Position numbers and translations under genes: made by a program
In this document: positions 28,801 to 37,512 of the stretch, piece by piece
How positions within the stretch are numbered: the first letter of the stretch is position 1
Layout of the letters: each line of letters opens with the position of its first letter
Assembly (NCBI GenBank): GCA_025352145.1
Contig: JANXTY010000001.1
Coordinates: 1 to 45,571, forward strand
DNA length: 45,571 nt
Origin: Oxalobacteraceae bacterium
GTDB lineage: Bacteria > Pseudomonadota > Gammaproteobacteria > Burkholderiales > Burkholderiaceae_D
Direction: 5' to 3'
Notes under the pieces: model-generated
What the model was told of the DNA's origin: nothing
Databases searched by the model: none
What the model saw: only the letters and a program-made list of their open reading frames with translations

Positions 28801-29378
28801 TGACGTTATTCGATCCGCCCCTTTGTCCGGCACTTTCGCCCGAGGTAGGTACGGCAACCGGCGTTATGATGGAGATGAGCGACATAGTACCTGCTGAACG
28901 GTCCGACGCAATTGACGAAGGCATCGCGCTGCATACCTTGATGGAACGTTTAACGCAGTCGTCTGCTTGGCCCATCACTATCCCGGATCCAGCGTCGATT
29001 GCACGCTGGCTTCCTTGTCCTCTTGCGTTGGCAAAAACAATTCGCGAACAAGCGCATACGATATTGTCACAACCACAGCTAAGGCGTTTTTTTGACCCGG
29101 AGCAGTTCCATTTTGCGCGCAATGAAATGGACGTAATATCGGATGCAACAGCAGTGCGTTTTGATCGTGTAGTCATGTCGGATGACACGGTATGGATACT
29201 CGATTACAAGCGCAATATCCTCGATTCCGAACGTGTGGCGTATCAGGCGCAGCTGGAAAATTATCGCGCGGTGGCGCAAGTCGTGTTTCCAGGGAAATTA
29301 TTGAAGATGGCGTTGATTACGGTGGATGGGCGCTTGCATGAAGACGCAATGATGTCGACGTCAAAAAGAGAGGTGTGA
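25887..29378 (+). CDS. AddA-like UvrD-family helicase/nuclease
   Basis: The 1163-aa protein carries all UvrD/RecB helicase motifs: Walker A EACAGSGKTWLL at about residues 56-67, FTRKAAQEMRER (Ia), LLDEFQDTNPLQW (II), VVGDPKQSIYRFRRA (III), an arginine-rich NQTRRNASV (IV), ILTIHSAKGLEAPIVV (V) and LLYVAVTRAKQVL (VI). A C-terminal nuclease domain has FDRVVMSDDTVWILDYKRN near residue 1100. It unwinds and degrades broken DNA ends with its AddB-like partner. The start overlaps the upstream stop as ATGGTGA, so the two are translationally coupled. Several in-frame ATGs follow within ten codons. Confidence 0.93.
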   Translation: MVMMRNDPDVANVTNVDADSSDPHMTSHAYEINSRFSSAEEFIDVACDPQRSVVVEACAGSGKTWLLVARMLRLLLAGTQPSELLAITFTRKAAQEMRERLMQLLHQLALAPADQVRALLLERGVQEHELAHLFPLARGLYEQVLSSAQSLSIDTFHSWFARLVQIAPLTSGVPHGYVLTEATGEIMREAYSGFLQGLNETEHAPAKEALLTLYELVGDFNAKKLLDAFVGKRAEWWAATQQGDANAPLLWLKNICAEDGVRDARLTVWEDKKLAARIHTIAWLLGQGTKRNQERATQMESALSAEPSTENFAKLLTQFCDDKGSFRANDHRRGQLLKVLEEQLGENSGDAFEREFNALAEALLLLERRSGEILVLALNQALFTAGAAYLECYQELKSEQRVFDFPDLEWQAYRLLTDEEHAAYLHSRLDARYKHILLDEFQDTNPLQWHIVLAWLAAYGDDAAQPSVFVVGDPKQSIYRFRRAEPRVFDAARELLRTRGAAILRTNQTRRNASVIVDALNVGFLGNPIFSAQTTMAKQSGEVWCLPLIESEKKSALTGGSVQPGLTLRNPLTTARAEDEDARRYDEGCAVAKALWQAKNRLNLPWSDVMLLVKKRAHLSAYETALREAGIPFMSDKRGGLLDSLEVLDLMALLNFLITPGDNRALAHVLKCPIMGARDQDLIVLALRTEKTWWQRLRALVCATAFDLSTEAVSAPVFEGASPALRRACSLLETWMEAAPRLPVHDLLDLILHQSQLIAHYAQSVSAMARTQVIGNIAAFTELALNLDAGRYPSLPKFIDALRSLQKGSVNEAPDEADIDASVDAVRILTIHSAKGLEAPIVVVLDANHSKPARDDAGILCDWPQDAAMPTHFSVFGRKDERGVARDRLFEAEEKFKTQEDWNLLYVAVTRAKQVLMVSGIAGLKNADANGVVADSWYSRLQQMPAPVLEDSGGNFPGNTKEQSREKETFRLTLFDPPLCPALSPEVGTATGVMMEMSDIVPAERSDAIDEGIALHTLMERLTQSSAWPITIPDPASIARWLPCPLALAKTIREQAHTILSQPQLRRFFDPEQFHFARNEMDVISDATAVRFDRVVMSDDTVWILDYKRNILDSERVAYQAQLENYRAVAQVVFPGKLLKMALITVDGRLHEDAMMSTSKREV

Positions 29379-29519
29379 ATACCGTTCATTAAGGCTGTTC
29401 AGTCAGGCATTGAACCATATTTTTATTTCAAGAAATAAACGCGTATTTCATTGAGAAAAATGAGTGTGTACCTTAAAATCTCACTCTTCTACCCCCTTGG
29501 CATCTAGACGGAGCACTTT

Positions 29520-31292
29520 ATGAGCAAACCTTTCTTCTGCACCACCTTGGCCGCCACATGTGTGTTTGCCACCTCGATTGCCTTTGCCATCGATGCACCG
29601 TCATCCTCCACCATCCATTCGGTTGATCCGGTTAAACCGATTAAGCCAATGCACCCTATTCACCCTATTCACTCTGAAGTATTCGATGCGATCGTCGCTG
29701 CGAACCAAGAATTTAGCGCACGCTTTGCAGCAGATACGAATATTGTGAAGACGCTCGATAGCTATGCCGGATTTAATTACTCACCAAAAACGCAAGAAGA
29801 ACTGCGCAAAATTTTTGGTACCGACCATCCATTCGCACTTGTTCGCACACAGCCTGCTAAAGACGTCATCAATTACAGTATCACGCTCCCATCACACAGT
29901 TTTGTGCAAACCAATGGCACCCATCTTGATTGGGACGATATCAAAATTGAACTCACAACAAATCCCGCCGGATCAAACCTAAACTCATCTGGCCGGTGGT
30001 CGGCGCTCACTATTTCCGATTCAGTCGGGCAACTTGCATTGCGTAACATGACACTGGAAGGCAAGCAAAAACGGGGTGTTGCCCATCTTTGGATCGGCAA
30101 CGCGCAAGCCAATATTGAGAGCATCAAATTTGAGCTAAAAAAACCTAACTTGACCCTCGCAATGCAGGATCTTTCGTCGAAAACAGAAACCATCGAACAC
30201 GGCAAGTTCATCGATATTAAATACGGCTTTTCCGTCAAATCCATCCATGCCGCAGACGAACAAGTCGATGCTTTTCATATGGGATTACGTTTCAATAAAA
30301 TTGATGCCAAAGCGTTGAACGAGGCGGCAAAAAACATTAAAAAAATAGCGCGTAGCGACGACGCCTCATTACAACAACAAACGCTTGCGATGAGATCATT
30401 GCTCAAGTCTTTGGGGCAGACAACTATCGTGCGTGGTCTATCCATGGACATCGAAGACTTTAGCGCTCGCTATCGTGGCAACACTGCGTCACTCAAAGGA
30501 CATATCGGCATGGTGGGAGCAACGGAACATGACTTCGATGTACCCACACAACTCCTCAAGAAAATAGTGGCGCGCTTTGACATAAACGTACCCGTGGCCC
30601 TCGTGCAAGATATCAGCTACGCTATCGCCCGCAAAAATATGCGTCCTCCAACTAATCAGGCAACAGCGTCGCCTTCTGCTGAGCAAACAGGGAAAAATAT
30701 GGCCGATGCGATGATCGGAAAACTAGTTTCCCAGGGCTTTGCCCGCGTAGATGCTGGCGTACTTCACACAACGATCGAAGTCAAGAATAGTCAGTTGAGC
30801 GTCAATGGCAAGCAAATTGTTTTGCCCTCTGCATTAGGGGTATCGGCCTTAGGGAAGAAAGATACCCAAAATCCGCAAAGGGGGATGACGATGATGGCAC
30901 CGCCACAGCCTCCTGATACGGAAGCACAGGAGGCATCTCGTGCCCTGAAGGGTGATTGCCCGCCCATCATTTATCCGGCAAAGGCGGTGCGTGAAGATCA
31001 AACCGGCATCACCTATGTACGTTTTAAGATCGAGGCAAACGGAGCGACCAGTAATATTAGTATTACCCATAGCAGCCTGTGGCCTGTGCTTGATCAAGCA
31101 AGCATCGATATTGTCGCTGCGTGCAAATTCAAGCCATCGACTAATGGCAGCGCTACTACTGACACATGGCAAGAGCGTGCGTTTAGTTGGAAACTAGAGG
31201 ATGCGACAGTGCGTCCAGTAGTGGCTCCTACTGCACTGACCCCGATACCATCGAGCCCCATCGCAAATCCACAAAACGTTCCCGCGCCATGA
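29520..31292 (+). CDS. Exported DUF945-like protein with a C-terminal TonB domain
   Basis: The 590-aa product has an N-terminal signal sequence (residues 1-23, ending AFA) and a short Pro/His linker with HPIHPIH. A long region at ~50-450 looks like DUF945/YdgA: repeated beta strands, GLRFNKIDAKALNEA and a TTIEVKNSQLSVNGKQI end. From Cys480 a TonB C-terminal domain follows (YPAKAVREDQTGITYVRFKI, then SSLWPVLDQASIDI). The C-terminal TonB domain normally contacts outer-membrane receptors and is tethered by an N-terminal anchor; here the anchor would be an uncleaved signal, or is absent. GGAG precedes the ATG. No ExbB/ExbD genes are nearby. Confidence 0.75.
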   Translation: MSKPFFCTTLAATCVFATSIAFAIDAPSSSTIHSVDPVKPIKPMHPIHPIHSEVFDAIVAANQEFSARFAADTNIVKTLDSYAGFNYSPKTQEELRKIFGTDHPFALVRTQPAKDVINYSITLPSHSFVQTNGTHLDWDDIKIELTTNPAGSNLNSSGRWSALTISDSVGQLALRNMTLEGKQKRGVAHLWIGNAQANIESIKFELKKPNLTLAMQDLSSKTETIEHGKFIDIKYGFSVKSIHAADEQVDAFHMGLRFNKIDAKALNEAAKNIKKIARSDDASLQQQTLAMRSLLKSLGQTTIVRGLSMDIEDFSARYRGNTASLKGHIGMVGATEHDFDVPTQLLKKIVARFDINVPVALVQDISYAIARKNMRPPTNQATASPSAEQTGKNMADAMIGKLVSQGFARVDAGVLHTTIEVKNSQLSVNGKQIVLPSALGVSALGKKDTQNPQRGMTMMAPPQPPDTEAQEASRALKGDCPPIIYPAKAVREDQTGITYVRFKIEANGATSNISITHSSLWPVLDQASIDIVAACKFKPSTNGSATTDTWQERAFSWKLEDATVRPVVAPTALTPIPSSPIANPQNVPAP

Positions 31293-31470
31293 GCAAAGCC
31301 ACAAAAACTGGCGCAAGAGAAATCAACAAAGCCTAGAGACTGCCACCGTCAATCGCCGTCTTCTTCCTCATCGACCCAGGGAAAAGAATGGCGTTGACAC
31401 GGCGCACCACTTGATGCGTTCATATCGCCCTGGAATCAGCGCAGCTATTGGCGGCTGGTGGGGAGGGCTG

Positions 31471-32442
31471 CTAGGCCCGGGGAATTTGCAGGGATCTCAT
31501 CTGGGCGCGCCCGGAGCGTTTAGCGAGATACAGTTGATTATCCGCACAACCGATGAGATCCTCCGGGTTTTCGCCTTTTACTGGATTGGTAGTGGCGACA
31601 CCGAGGCTAATGGTGATGACATCGGCTACTTCCGATTTTTCATGCGGAATGCAGAGATCTCTGACGGCTTTTTCTAACTGACGCGCTTTTTGTTCTGCCC
31701 CTTCCAGTGGCGTATCGGGGAGGATACAGATAAATTCTTCACCTCCATAGCGCGCAACCAAGTCATGCGAGCGTTTGAAGATGCTTTGGAGAGCTAAGGC
31801 GATGGATTGCAAGCATACGTCGCCAGCCTGGTGACCATAAAAATCGTTATAGCGTTTGAAGAAATCAACGTCGATCAATATTAAAGAAAGGGGATGTTCT
31901 GCGCGTGCGCATCGCCGCCATTCCCCCTGTAAGGTAGCGTCGAAGTTACGGCGATTGGCTACGCCAGTTAACCCGTCCGTGAGCGACAATGATCTGAGTA
32001 AATCGGATTGACGCTTGAGTGTCAGATGGGTACGCACCCGTGCTTTTACTACACTCGCATGGTAGGGTTTGGCGATGAAATCTACGCCCCCCTTCTCGAA
32101 GCCCTGCGCCTCTTCCATCGGATTGTTTTGCGCCGTGACAAAAATAATGGGAATATTTTGGGTAAGTAGATCGCTCTTCAAGCGCTGGCAAACAGCATAC
32201 CCCCCCATTTCCGGCATGATGACATCGAGCAGGATCAAATCCGGCTGGCGGAACTGGCAAAAGGTGAGCGCATCGGGGCCATTGGTTGCCATGCACACTT
32301 CACATTCATCTTTGAAAAGTTCGTATAAGGTTTGAATATTGCCGGGTTGGTCGTCTACTATCAATAAGAGCGGCTTTTCGGATGGCTCCCCAGGTGTTGC
32401 GTTTGGCAATCCTATCGCCGATGGTTTGTCAGTGAAGGTCAT
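31471..32442 (-). CDS. Response regulator with GGDEF diguanylate cyclase output
   Basis: The 323-aa protein has a receiver domain at ~25-140 with phospho-acceptor Asp73 (LILLDVIMPEM) and Lys in IAKPYHA. A GGDEF domain follows at ~155-315 with an intact catalytic loop YGGEEF at 232-237. RSHD lies five residues upstream, a canonical RxxD inhibitory site. It should make cyclic di-GMP when phosphorylated and be limited by its product. The ATG at 32442 overlaps the stop of the kinase gene as ATGA, which fixes the start and indicates coupled translation. It is the last gene of the substrate-binding protein/kinase operon. Confidence 0.95.
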   Translation of the reverse strand: MTFTDKPSAIGLPNATPGEPSEKPLLLIVDDQPGNIQTLYELFKDECEVCMATNGPDALTFCQFRQPDLILLDVIMPEMGGYAVCQRLKSDLLTQNIPIIFVTAQNNPMEEAQGFEKGGVDFIAKPYHASVVKARVRTHLTLKRQSDLLRSLSLTDGLTGVANRRNFDATLQGEWRRCARAEHPLSLILIDVDFFKRYNDFYGHQAGDVCLQSIALALQSIFKRSHDLVARYGGEEFICILPDTPLEGAEQKARQLEKAVRDLCIPHEKSEVADVITISLGVATTNPVKGENPEDLIGCADNQLYLAKRSGRAQMRSLQIPRA

Positions 32443-35400
32443 GGGAGCCTTGTTCGAAGTTGATCGCTGCATTCTAACGCCAGTTTAAAGTCCAGGCGAT
32501 TTAACGCTTGCGCTAAGGGTGACAATTGGCCGTCTAGAGCATTACCATATTTTTTTTCTAAATCAGCAAAAACGCTGAGTGCCTGCATATTAAAACTACG
32601 CAATAAAATATTCAGTGCATCAAGTTCTGTATTAAGTGCGGCGCTTACTGCTGCTTGATCAATAGGTTTAATTTCCGATGAGGAGGACTGAATAGTAGGG
32701 CATAACTCCAATGCAATTTTTTCTAATGCTGACTGCGTTTGGGTGACGAGGGATTCTAGCGCATTCATCATCACATTCCTATTGATGGTTGCTTCAGCGG
32801 TTTTTAATTGTTCTTCGACCTGGGCGGCATACTTCGCCAGATGGACAGCGCCGACAGTGCCTGATATGCCTTTTAAAGTATGTATTGCACCGGCAGCGGT
32901 GAGGGTGTCGCCTTGCGTAAGGGATTGCCGTAATGTAATGAGGAGTGGAGGAATATCGTCACCAAAGCGTTTGGCTAGTGTGGCAAACAGGGTTTGGTTG
33001 CCCCCGAGCCGTTGGAGGGCAGCATCAAGCTCGATTCCCAATTTGTTTTGTACGAATGTTCTCCCTTCCGCAAGCATGTTGGTCGAAGAAAGTTTGCCCG
33101 GATTGCAGTGTCGCAAAATGGTAGTGACTACATTATTTAAATCGATCGGTTTCGCAATATGATCATCCATGCCGGCGGCCCTGCATGCTGCTTTGTCAGC
33201 GGGCATCGCGTTGGCTGTCATGGCGATAATCGGGAGTGATTGCATGCGTGGATCCTGGCGAATTTTTCCCGTGGCGACATAGCCGTCCATGTCGGGCATC
33301 TGGATATCCATTAATATCGCATCAAAGGGGGGCATGGCCGCTAATGCTTTCGCTACACCTACGCCGCCGCAATCAGCCACTTCAACGATGGCTCCTTCGC
33401 TCGATAACAGTTCCTCCGCCACTTGCTGGTTCATCAAAGTGTCTTCAACCAGGAGCAAACGCAACCCGGCCAAGCGCATCGAACTCCGTTTCGCCGTCAC
33501 CCGGAATGACTCTTGAGAAGAATCGATGACTGCATCAAATATCATGGATGCGGTCACCGGTTTGACTAAAAATCCATTGAGTAAATTAGCGTCGTTGAGC
33601 GAGCGTTCGGCGAGGACCTCGCGACCATGCGCTGTCACCATGATGATGACGGAGGCTGCGTTCCCATGCTGCAATTGGCGAATTTGACGAGCGGCTTCCC
33701 AACCGTCCAGGTCGGGCATTTTCCAATCCATAAACACCACATCATACGGAAATGGCGCGGCCTCGTTTTTCCGTAACATCGTCAATGCAAGGCCTCCACT
33801 GGCGGCCTCGTCGGCTTGCCAGCCAAGCGATTTGACCATCGAGACCAAAATTTCCCTTGCGCTATCGTTGTCATCCACAATCAACGCCCGCCGTGGCAAG
33901 CCTTTGCGCTGGCTCGTTAGTGCGGGCAGGCTCGCCTCATCTTCATCGGCATGCTCAAATGACAGGGTGAAATGGAAACGGCTGCCAATTTCCAGTGTAC
34001 TTTCCACCGCCAATTCACCGCCCATCAGTGATACCAGGCGTTGACTAATTGCCAGGCCGAGGCCCGTGCCGCCAAATCGACGTGTCGTTGATGCTTCGGC
34101 CTGGCTGAAACCCTCAAAAATATAAGCCAATTGCTCAGGTGCGATACCAATGCCGGAGTCCTTTACCGAAAACACAATTTCTGTACGATTTGCATTTTGT
34201 TTCACTACCTGTAATGACACGATGACTTCGCCGTGCTTCGTAAATTTAATGGCATTACCGGCTAAATTAATTAATACTTGCCGCAATCGTAGCGGGTCAC
34301 CCAGGATGCATGACGGTAACTGGGGATCGATGGAGAACAACACCTCGATGTCTTTATTGCCGACACTGGACGAAAAAATGACCGACAGATCGCGCATGAG
34401 CGAATCGAGCCGGAAGGGCACGCTTTCCAGCGTCATTTTTCCGGCTTCCACTTTGGAAAAATCAAGGATGTCGTTAAGCAGGCTCAACAAAGATTGGGCC
34501 GCCGATTGTGTCTTGACTGCGTAGTCAAGCTGGCGCGGCGTAAGTTCAGTGTGTTGCAGCAATTGCAGCATGCCCAGAATCGCATTCATCGGTGTGCGAA
34601 TTTCATGGCTCATGTTAGCTAAAAATTGACTTTTCGCGAGACTGGCAGCCTCCGCCTTATCACGCGTCTCGGCCAGCGTCTGCAGAATTTCCTTATCTTT
34701 CCGAATGTCTTTTGCGATGCCTAGATATCCCGTGATATTGCCTAGCCGGTCGTGAATCGCTGTCACCGTGACATTCACCGGCAGCGAGAGGCCATCTTTA
34801 CGTACATAAGTCCACTCGCGCGATTCCGACAACCCTTGACGAGCGAGTTCAATAAAGACGCCAAAACCGCGAATGACACGTCCGCATTGCAAAGTAAGTT
34901 CCTTGCTGCGCGCGATCACTTCCTCGGGAATATGAAAAAGCCTGCCGTCCGTTTTGCCCACGATTTCTTCTGCTTTATAACCCAGCAGGGTTTCAGCTCC
35001 CTTGCTAAAAAGCGTGATTATTCCTTTCTCATCGCCTTCAATGATCGCAAAATCCATAGCTGCATCAAGGATTCCCTGAAGTTGCGCTAAGGCTTTCTCT
35101 TTTGAAATTTGTGTCTGCTTGAGCTGAGTAATGTCGCTGACAAATCCATAAAATCCTTTCACGATGCCGTTTTGCACATCCGGCACAGAGGAAAATATCG
35201 CATGCCGTATGTTCCCATTAGGAGTAGGAATGGCCAGCTCGAAAACTTCCTCCTTCCCCTCTAATACGGATAATAGGTTGGGTTCTAATTGTGCGAAAAG
35301 ATCGCTGCCGATAATCTCGCGCATGTGTTTCCCCCGCATTTGTCGGGGGGTGATGCCAAACCATTCCGAATAAGCGCGGTTACCGAAACGATTGCAGAAA

Positions 35401-36260
35401 TCGGTGTCCCACGAGCCCACCAGCGCTGGCATGCTATCGATAATAGTATGTAACTGTTGCTGCATCTGGGCTAACTCAATCGTTTTATTGTCCAGCATGC
35501 GCACTGTTTTTTGTGTGGCGTCGTGCGCCTGCTCCAGCTGTCCGGTCATGTGGTCGAAGGTGTTCCCCAGAAAACCGATTTCATTTTTCATGGACAGATC
35601 GAGACGAAAGGAAAGGTTACCCTTGGTTACCCGTTCGGTACCTTCTGTGAGTGCGGCAATCGGGACCAAAACGCTTCGTTTGATGATCACACACCCTATT
35701 GCGATCAACGCCGTCAAGATGGCAATACTGATTTGAATAATCCGCGCGGCTTGATTTTGCGCCTCTGTCAAATCAAGACGATTCAAACGCGCTAACTCCA
35801 AGGCGTCATCTAACATGTCCTGGGTGGTGAGAAATAACGCACTCACGGTACTGGCGGTTAACTCGGTACTGGTAGCAGCCCCGATGGTAGGCGCATTGCC
35901 TAAGCTCAATGTCGCACTAGTGAGTCGATCGTACAGGTTGGTGATTACTTTCAGGTTGAGCAGTTCTCTTTCTAGCAAGGCGTTTTCGTTTGCCTCGCTA
36001 TAGCGCTGATTTAACAACATTGCTTCGAAACTTGTGACTCGACGCTGCCATTGCTCTGCGGATCGCTTTTCATTGTAAAAAGCCGTTTCCATGATAAGAA
36101 AGCGGAAGTTGGTTACCCCTTTAATCGTATTTTCTGCCATTGCAATCTGCTGAAATTGATTGCGCACTTCAAGGACAGAAAAACGCGTGGCAGCGATCAC
36201 TACGATCACTGCGAATGCTGCCAGCCATGCCAAGATATTGCTTTGTCGATTTAATGTCAT
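32439..36260 (-). CDS. Hybrid sensor histidine kinase (HAMP-PAS-PAS-HisKA-HATPase-REC-REC-HPt)
   Basis: The 1273-aa inner-membrane kinase has membrane helices at ~10-30 and ~175-195 flanking a periplasmic helical sensor domain, then HAMP (~195-248) and two PAS domains (~270-385 and ~395-525). The dimerisation domain has His552 in SHEIRTPMNAILG. The ATPase has NAIKFT, DSGIGI and GGTGLGLAIS. Two receivers carry Asp845 (MDWKMPDLDGW) and Asp985 (MDIQMPDMDGY), and an HPt domain carries His1127 (IHTLKGISG). All phosphorelay residues are present. It begins 6 bp after the substrate-binding protein gene and overlaps the diguanylate cyclase by 4 bp. The HPt most likely passes phosphate to that regulator. 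Confidence 0.95.
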   Translation of the reverse strand: MTLNRQSNILAWLAAFAVIVVIAATRFSVLEVRNQFQQIAMAENTIKGVTNFRFLIMETAFYNEKRSAEQWQRRVTSFEAMLLNQRYSEANENALLERELLNLKVITNLYDRLTSATLSLGNAPTIGAATSTELTASTVSALFLTTQDMLDDALELARLNRLDLTEAQNQAARIIQISIAILTALIAIGCVIIKRSVLVPIAALTEGTERVTKGNLSFRLDLSMKNEIGFLGNTFDHMTGQLEQAHDATQKTVRMLDNKTIELAQMQQQLHTIIDSMPALVGSWDTDFCNRFGNRAYSEWFGITPRQMRGKHMREIIGSDLFAQLEPNLLSVLEGKEEVFELAIPTPNGNIRHAIFSSVPDVQNGIVKGFYGFVSDITQLKQTQISKEKALAQLQGILDAAMDFAIIEGDEKGIITLFSKGAETLLGYKAEEIVGKTDGRLFHIPEEVIARSKELTLQCGRVIRGFGVFIELARQGLSESREWTYVRKDGLSLPVNVTVTAIHDRLGNITGYLGIAKDIRKDKEILQTLAETRDKAEAASLAKSQFLANMSHEIRTPMNAILGMLQLLQHTELTPRQLDYAVKTQSAAQSLLSLLNDILDFSKVEAGKMTLESVPFRLDSLMRDLSVIFSSSVGNKDIEVLFSIDPQLPSCILGDPLRLRQVLINLAGNAIKFTKHGEVIVSLQVVKQNANRTEIVFSVKDSGIGIAPEQLAYIFEGFSQAEASTTRRFGGTGLGLAISQRLVSLMGGELAVESTLEIGSRFHFTLSFEHADEDEASLPALTSQRKGLPRRALIVDDNDSAREILVSMVKSLGWQADEAASGGLALTMLRKNEAAPFPYDVVFMDWKMPDLDGWEAARQIRQLQHGNAASVIIMVTAHGREVLAERSLNDANLLNGFLVKPVTASMIFDAVIDSSQESFRVTAKRSSMRLAGLRLLLVEDTLMNQQVAEELLSSEGAIVEVADCGGVGVAKALAAMPPFDAILMDIQMPDMDGYVATGKIRQDPRMQSLPIIAMTANAMPADKAACRAAGMDDHIAKPIDLNNVVTTILRHCNPGKLSSTNMLAEGRTFVQNKLGIELDAALQRLGGNQTLFATLAKRFGDDIPPLLITLRQSLTQGDTLTAAGAIHTLKGISGTVGAVHLAKYAAQVEEQLKTAEATINRNVMMNALESLVTQTQSALEKIALELCPTIQSSSSEIKPIDQAAVSAALNTELDALNILLRSFNMQALSVFADLEKKYGNALDGQLSPLAQALNRLDFKLALECSDQLRTRLP

Positions 36261-36266
36261 GGCAGA

Positions 36267-37307
36267 CTAGCGGATAATTTTGATCGCGCTCGGAAGTACC
36301 GATTCGAGCGGTTCCTGTCGAATATAATTGAGGTAATTGGGAATCGGCCCGGGAGGGATAAGGCCTTGCTTCATGGCCCATCGCGTCTCATCGCTCAGTG
36401 CCAATAACAATGTTTGATCCAGCGAGAGGGAAAAATCGTTCGGATCAAAAGCCTGGGATAATAAGGAGGCATCCATCTCGAGGGCCTTGCCGATAATACG
36501 CTGTGATTGGGCTGGGTTCTCATGAATAAATTGCGTCGACTCTTCCATTGCCGCTAGCACTTGACGTATTTCGGCGGGATGTGTGTCCAAATAGTCTTGC
36601 TTGCCGACGAGGATGAAACGATAGATAAAAATATCTTTGCCGGAAATAATTGCAGCGTGATCGCCCAATGCCTGTTGAAGTTTGGCCAAGTTAGGATGCC
36701 ACACCGTGACGGCATCGACATCGCCCTTTTTTAATGCGTCAACCAACTCGTCCGGCGTAAGAAAAACGATGGTGACAGACGACTTTGGAACCGAGTGGGC
36801 TACCAATAAAGCGTCAACGAAATATTGAGCGTTACTTTTAAAAATGGTTCCAATCTTCTTTCCCGGGAGATCTTCTGCCTGGGTAATGCCACGGTCCTTG
36901 CGCGCGACGATTGCCATCGTTTTGCGCGAGCCAAATATGGTTCCGACAGTCGCAATTTTGTCGCCGTTCATGATTGAAAACATAAAAGGCGTATCCGCTA
37001 AAATCGCTAAATCTGCCTTATCATCCAATACGGATTGCAAAGCTTGCTTGCCAAGGGCGAAAGGTTGAAGAGTTACATTCAGTTCGTGCGCATCGAAAAT
37101 TTTTTGATCTGCGCCAACGAACAAGGCGCCAACGCAAACTTGGGTTGGTATCGCAATCGTCACTTTTTTGAATACATTATTTTGGTTTGCGTGGTTTTTA
37201 CCTAAAGCCAACCACCAGGCAACGCCAAAAAAACTGATTACGCTGAAGATAAGGATGAGCCATTTTCCAATGGCTTTGCTTTGTAGCACGCTCATGCGGT
37301 GTCCCAT
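36267..37307 (-). CDS. Periplasmic substrate-binding protein, NMT1/SsuA-like, probable sensor partner
   Basis: The 346-aa protein has an N-terminal hydrophobic segment (residues ~16-33) that may be a signal peptide or membrane anchor, then an NMT1/SsuA/TauA-type binding fold: TQVCVGALFVGADQKIF, LADTPFMFSIMNGDK, EDLPGKKIGTIFKSNAQYFV, DVDAVTVWHPNLAKLQ and a C-terminal NYLNYIRQEPLE. There is no ABC permease or ATPase gene; the next gene, 6 bp away, is a hybrid kinase. It therefore likely presents a ligand to the kinase sensor domain. An ATG four codons in (37295) is an equally possible start, with GGGA upstream. Confidence 0.85.
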   Translation of the reverse strand: MGHRMSVLQSKAIGKWLILIFSVISFFGVAWWLALGKNHANQNNVFKKVTIAIPTQVCVGALFVGADQKIFDAHELNVTLQPFALGKQALQSVLDDKADLAILADTPFMFSIMNGDKIATVGTIFGSRKTMAIVARKDRGITQAEDLPGKKIGTIFKSNAQYFVDALLVAHSVPKSSVTIVFLTPDELVDALKKGDVDAVTVWHPNLAKLQQALGDHAAIISGKDIFIYRFILVGKQDYLDTHPAEIRQVLAAMEESTQFIHENPAQSQRIIGKALEMDASLLSQAFDPNDFSLSLDQTLLLALSDETRWAMKQGLIPPGPIPNYLNYIRQEPLESVLPSAIKIIR

Positions 37308-37440
37308 TTGTTAGTTTGGAAAATTGCCAAATCTATTTAAACCCCTCATGTTGCGCGGAGCGGGGGAAAAGTCATTATTCTTGGTTGGCACCACGGCATG
37401 GTGGGGGCACCGCATGTCGTGCCTCTACGTATGCACTATT

Positions 37441-37460
37441 CCACAGATGTGGTATACCAC
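37441..37460. promoter_or_regulatory. Overlapping palindromes upstream of the sensor operon
   Basis: GTGGTATACCAC (37449-37460) is a perfect 12-bp palindrome. It overlaps CCACA-GA-TGTGG (37441-37452), so two alternative dyads share the TGTGG arm. The site lies about 135 bp before the substrate-binding protein start and within the 205-bp gap following the chimeric gene. It could be an operator; no regulator consensus is recognised. Confidence 0.35.
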
Positions 37461-37512
37461 TGCCGCCCTGCATCGCCTCTGTTTATGTCCCCCACAACGT
37501 CCCATTTATTTT

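Noticed and set aside
36267-37307. Substrate-binding protein as part of an ABC importer
   Set aside because: No permease or ATPase gene is adjacent; the tight spacing is to a hybrid kinase, so a sensory role fits better.
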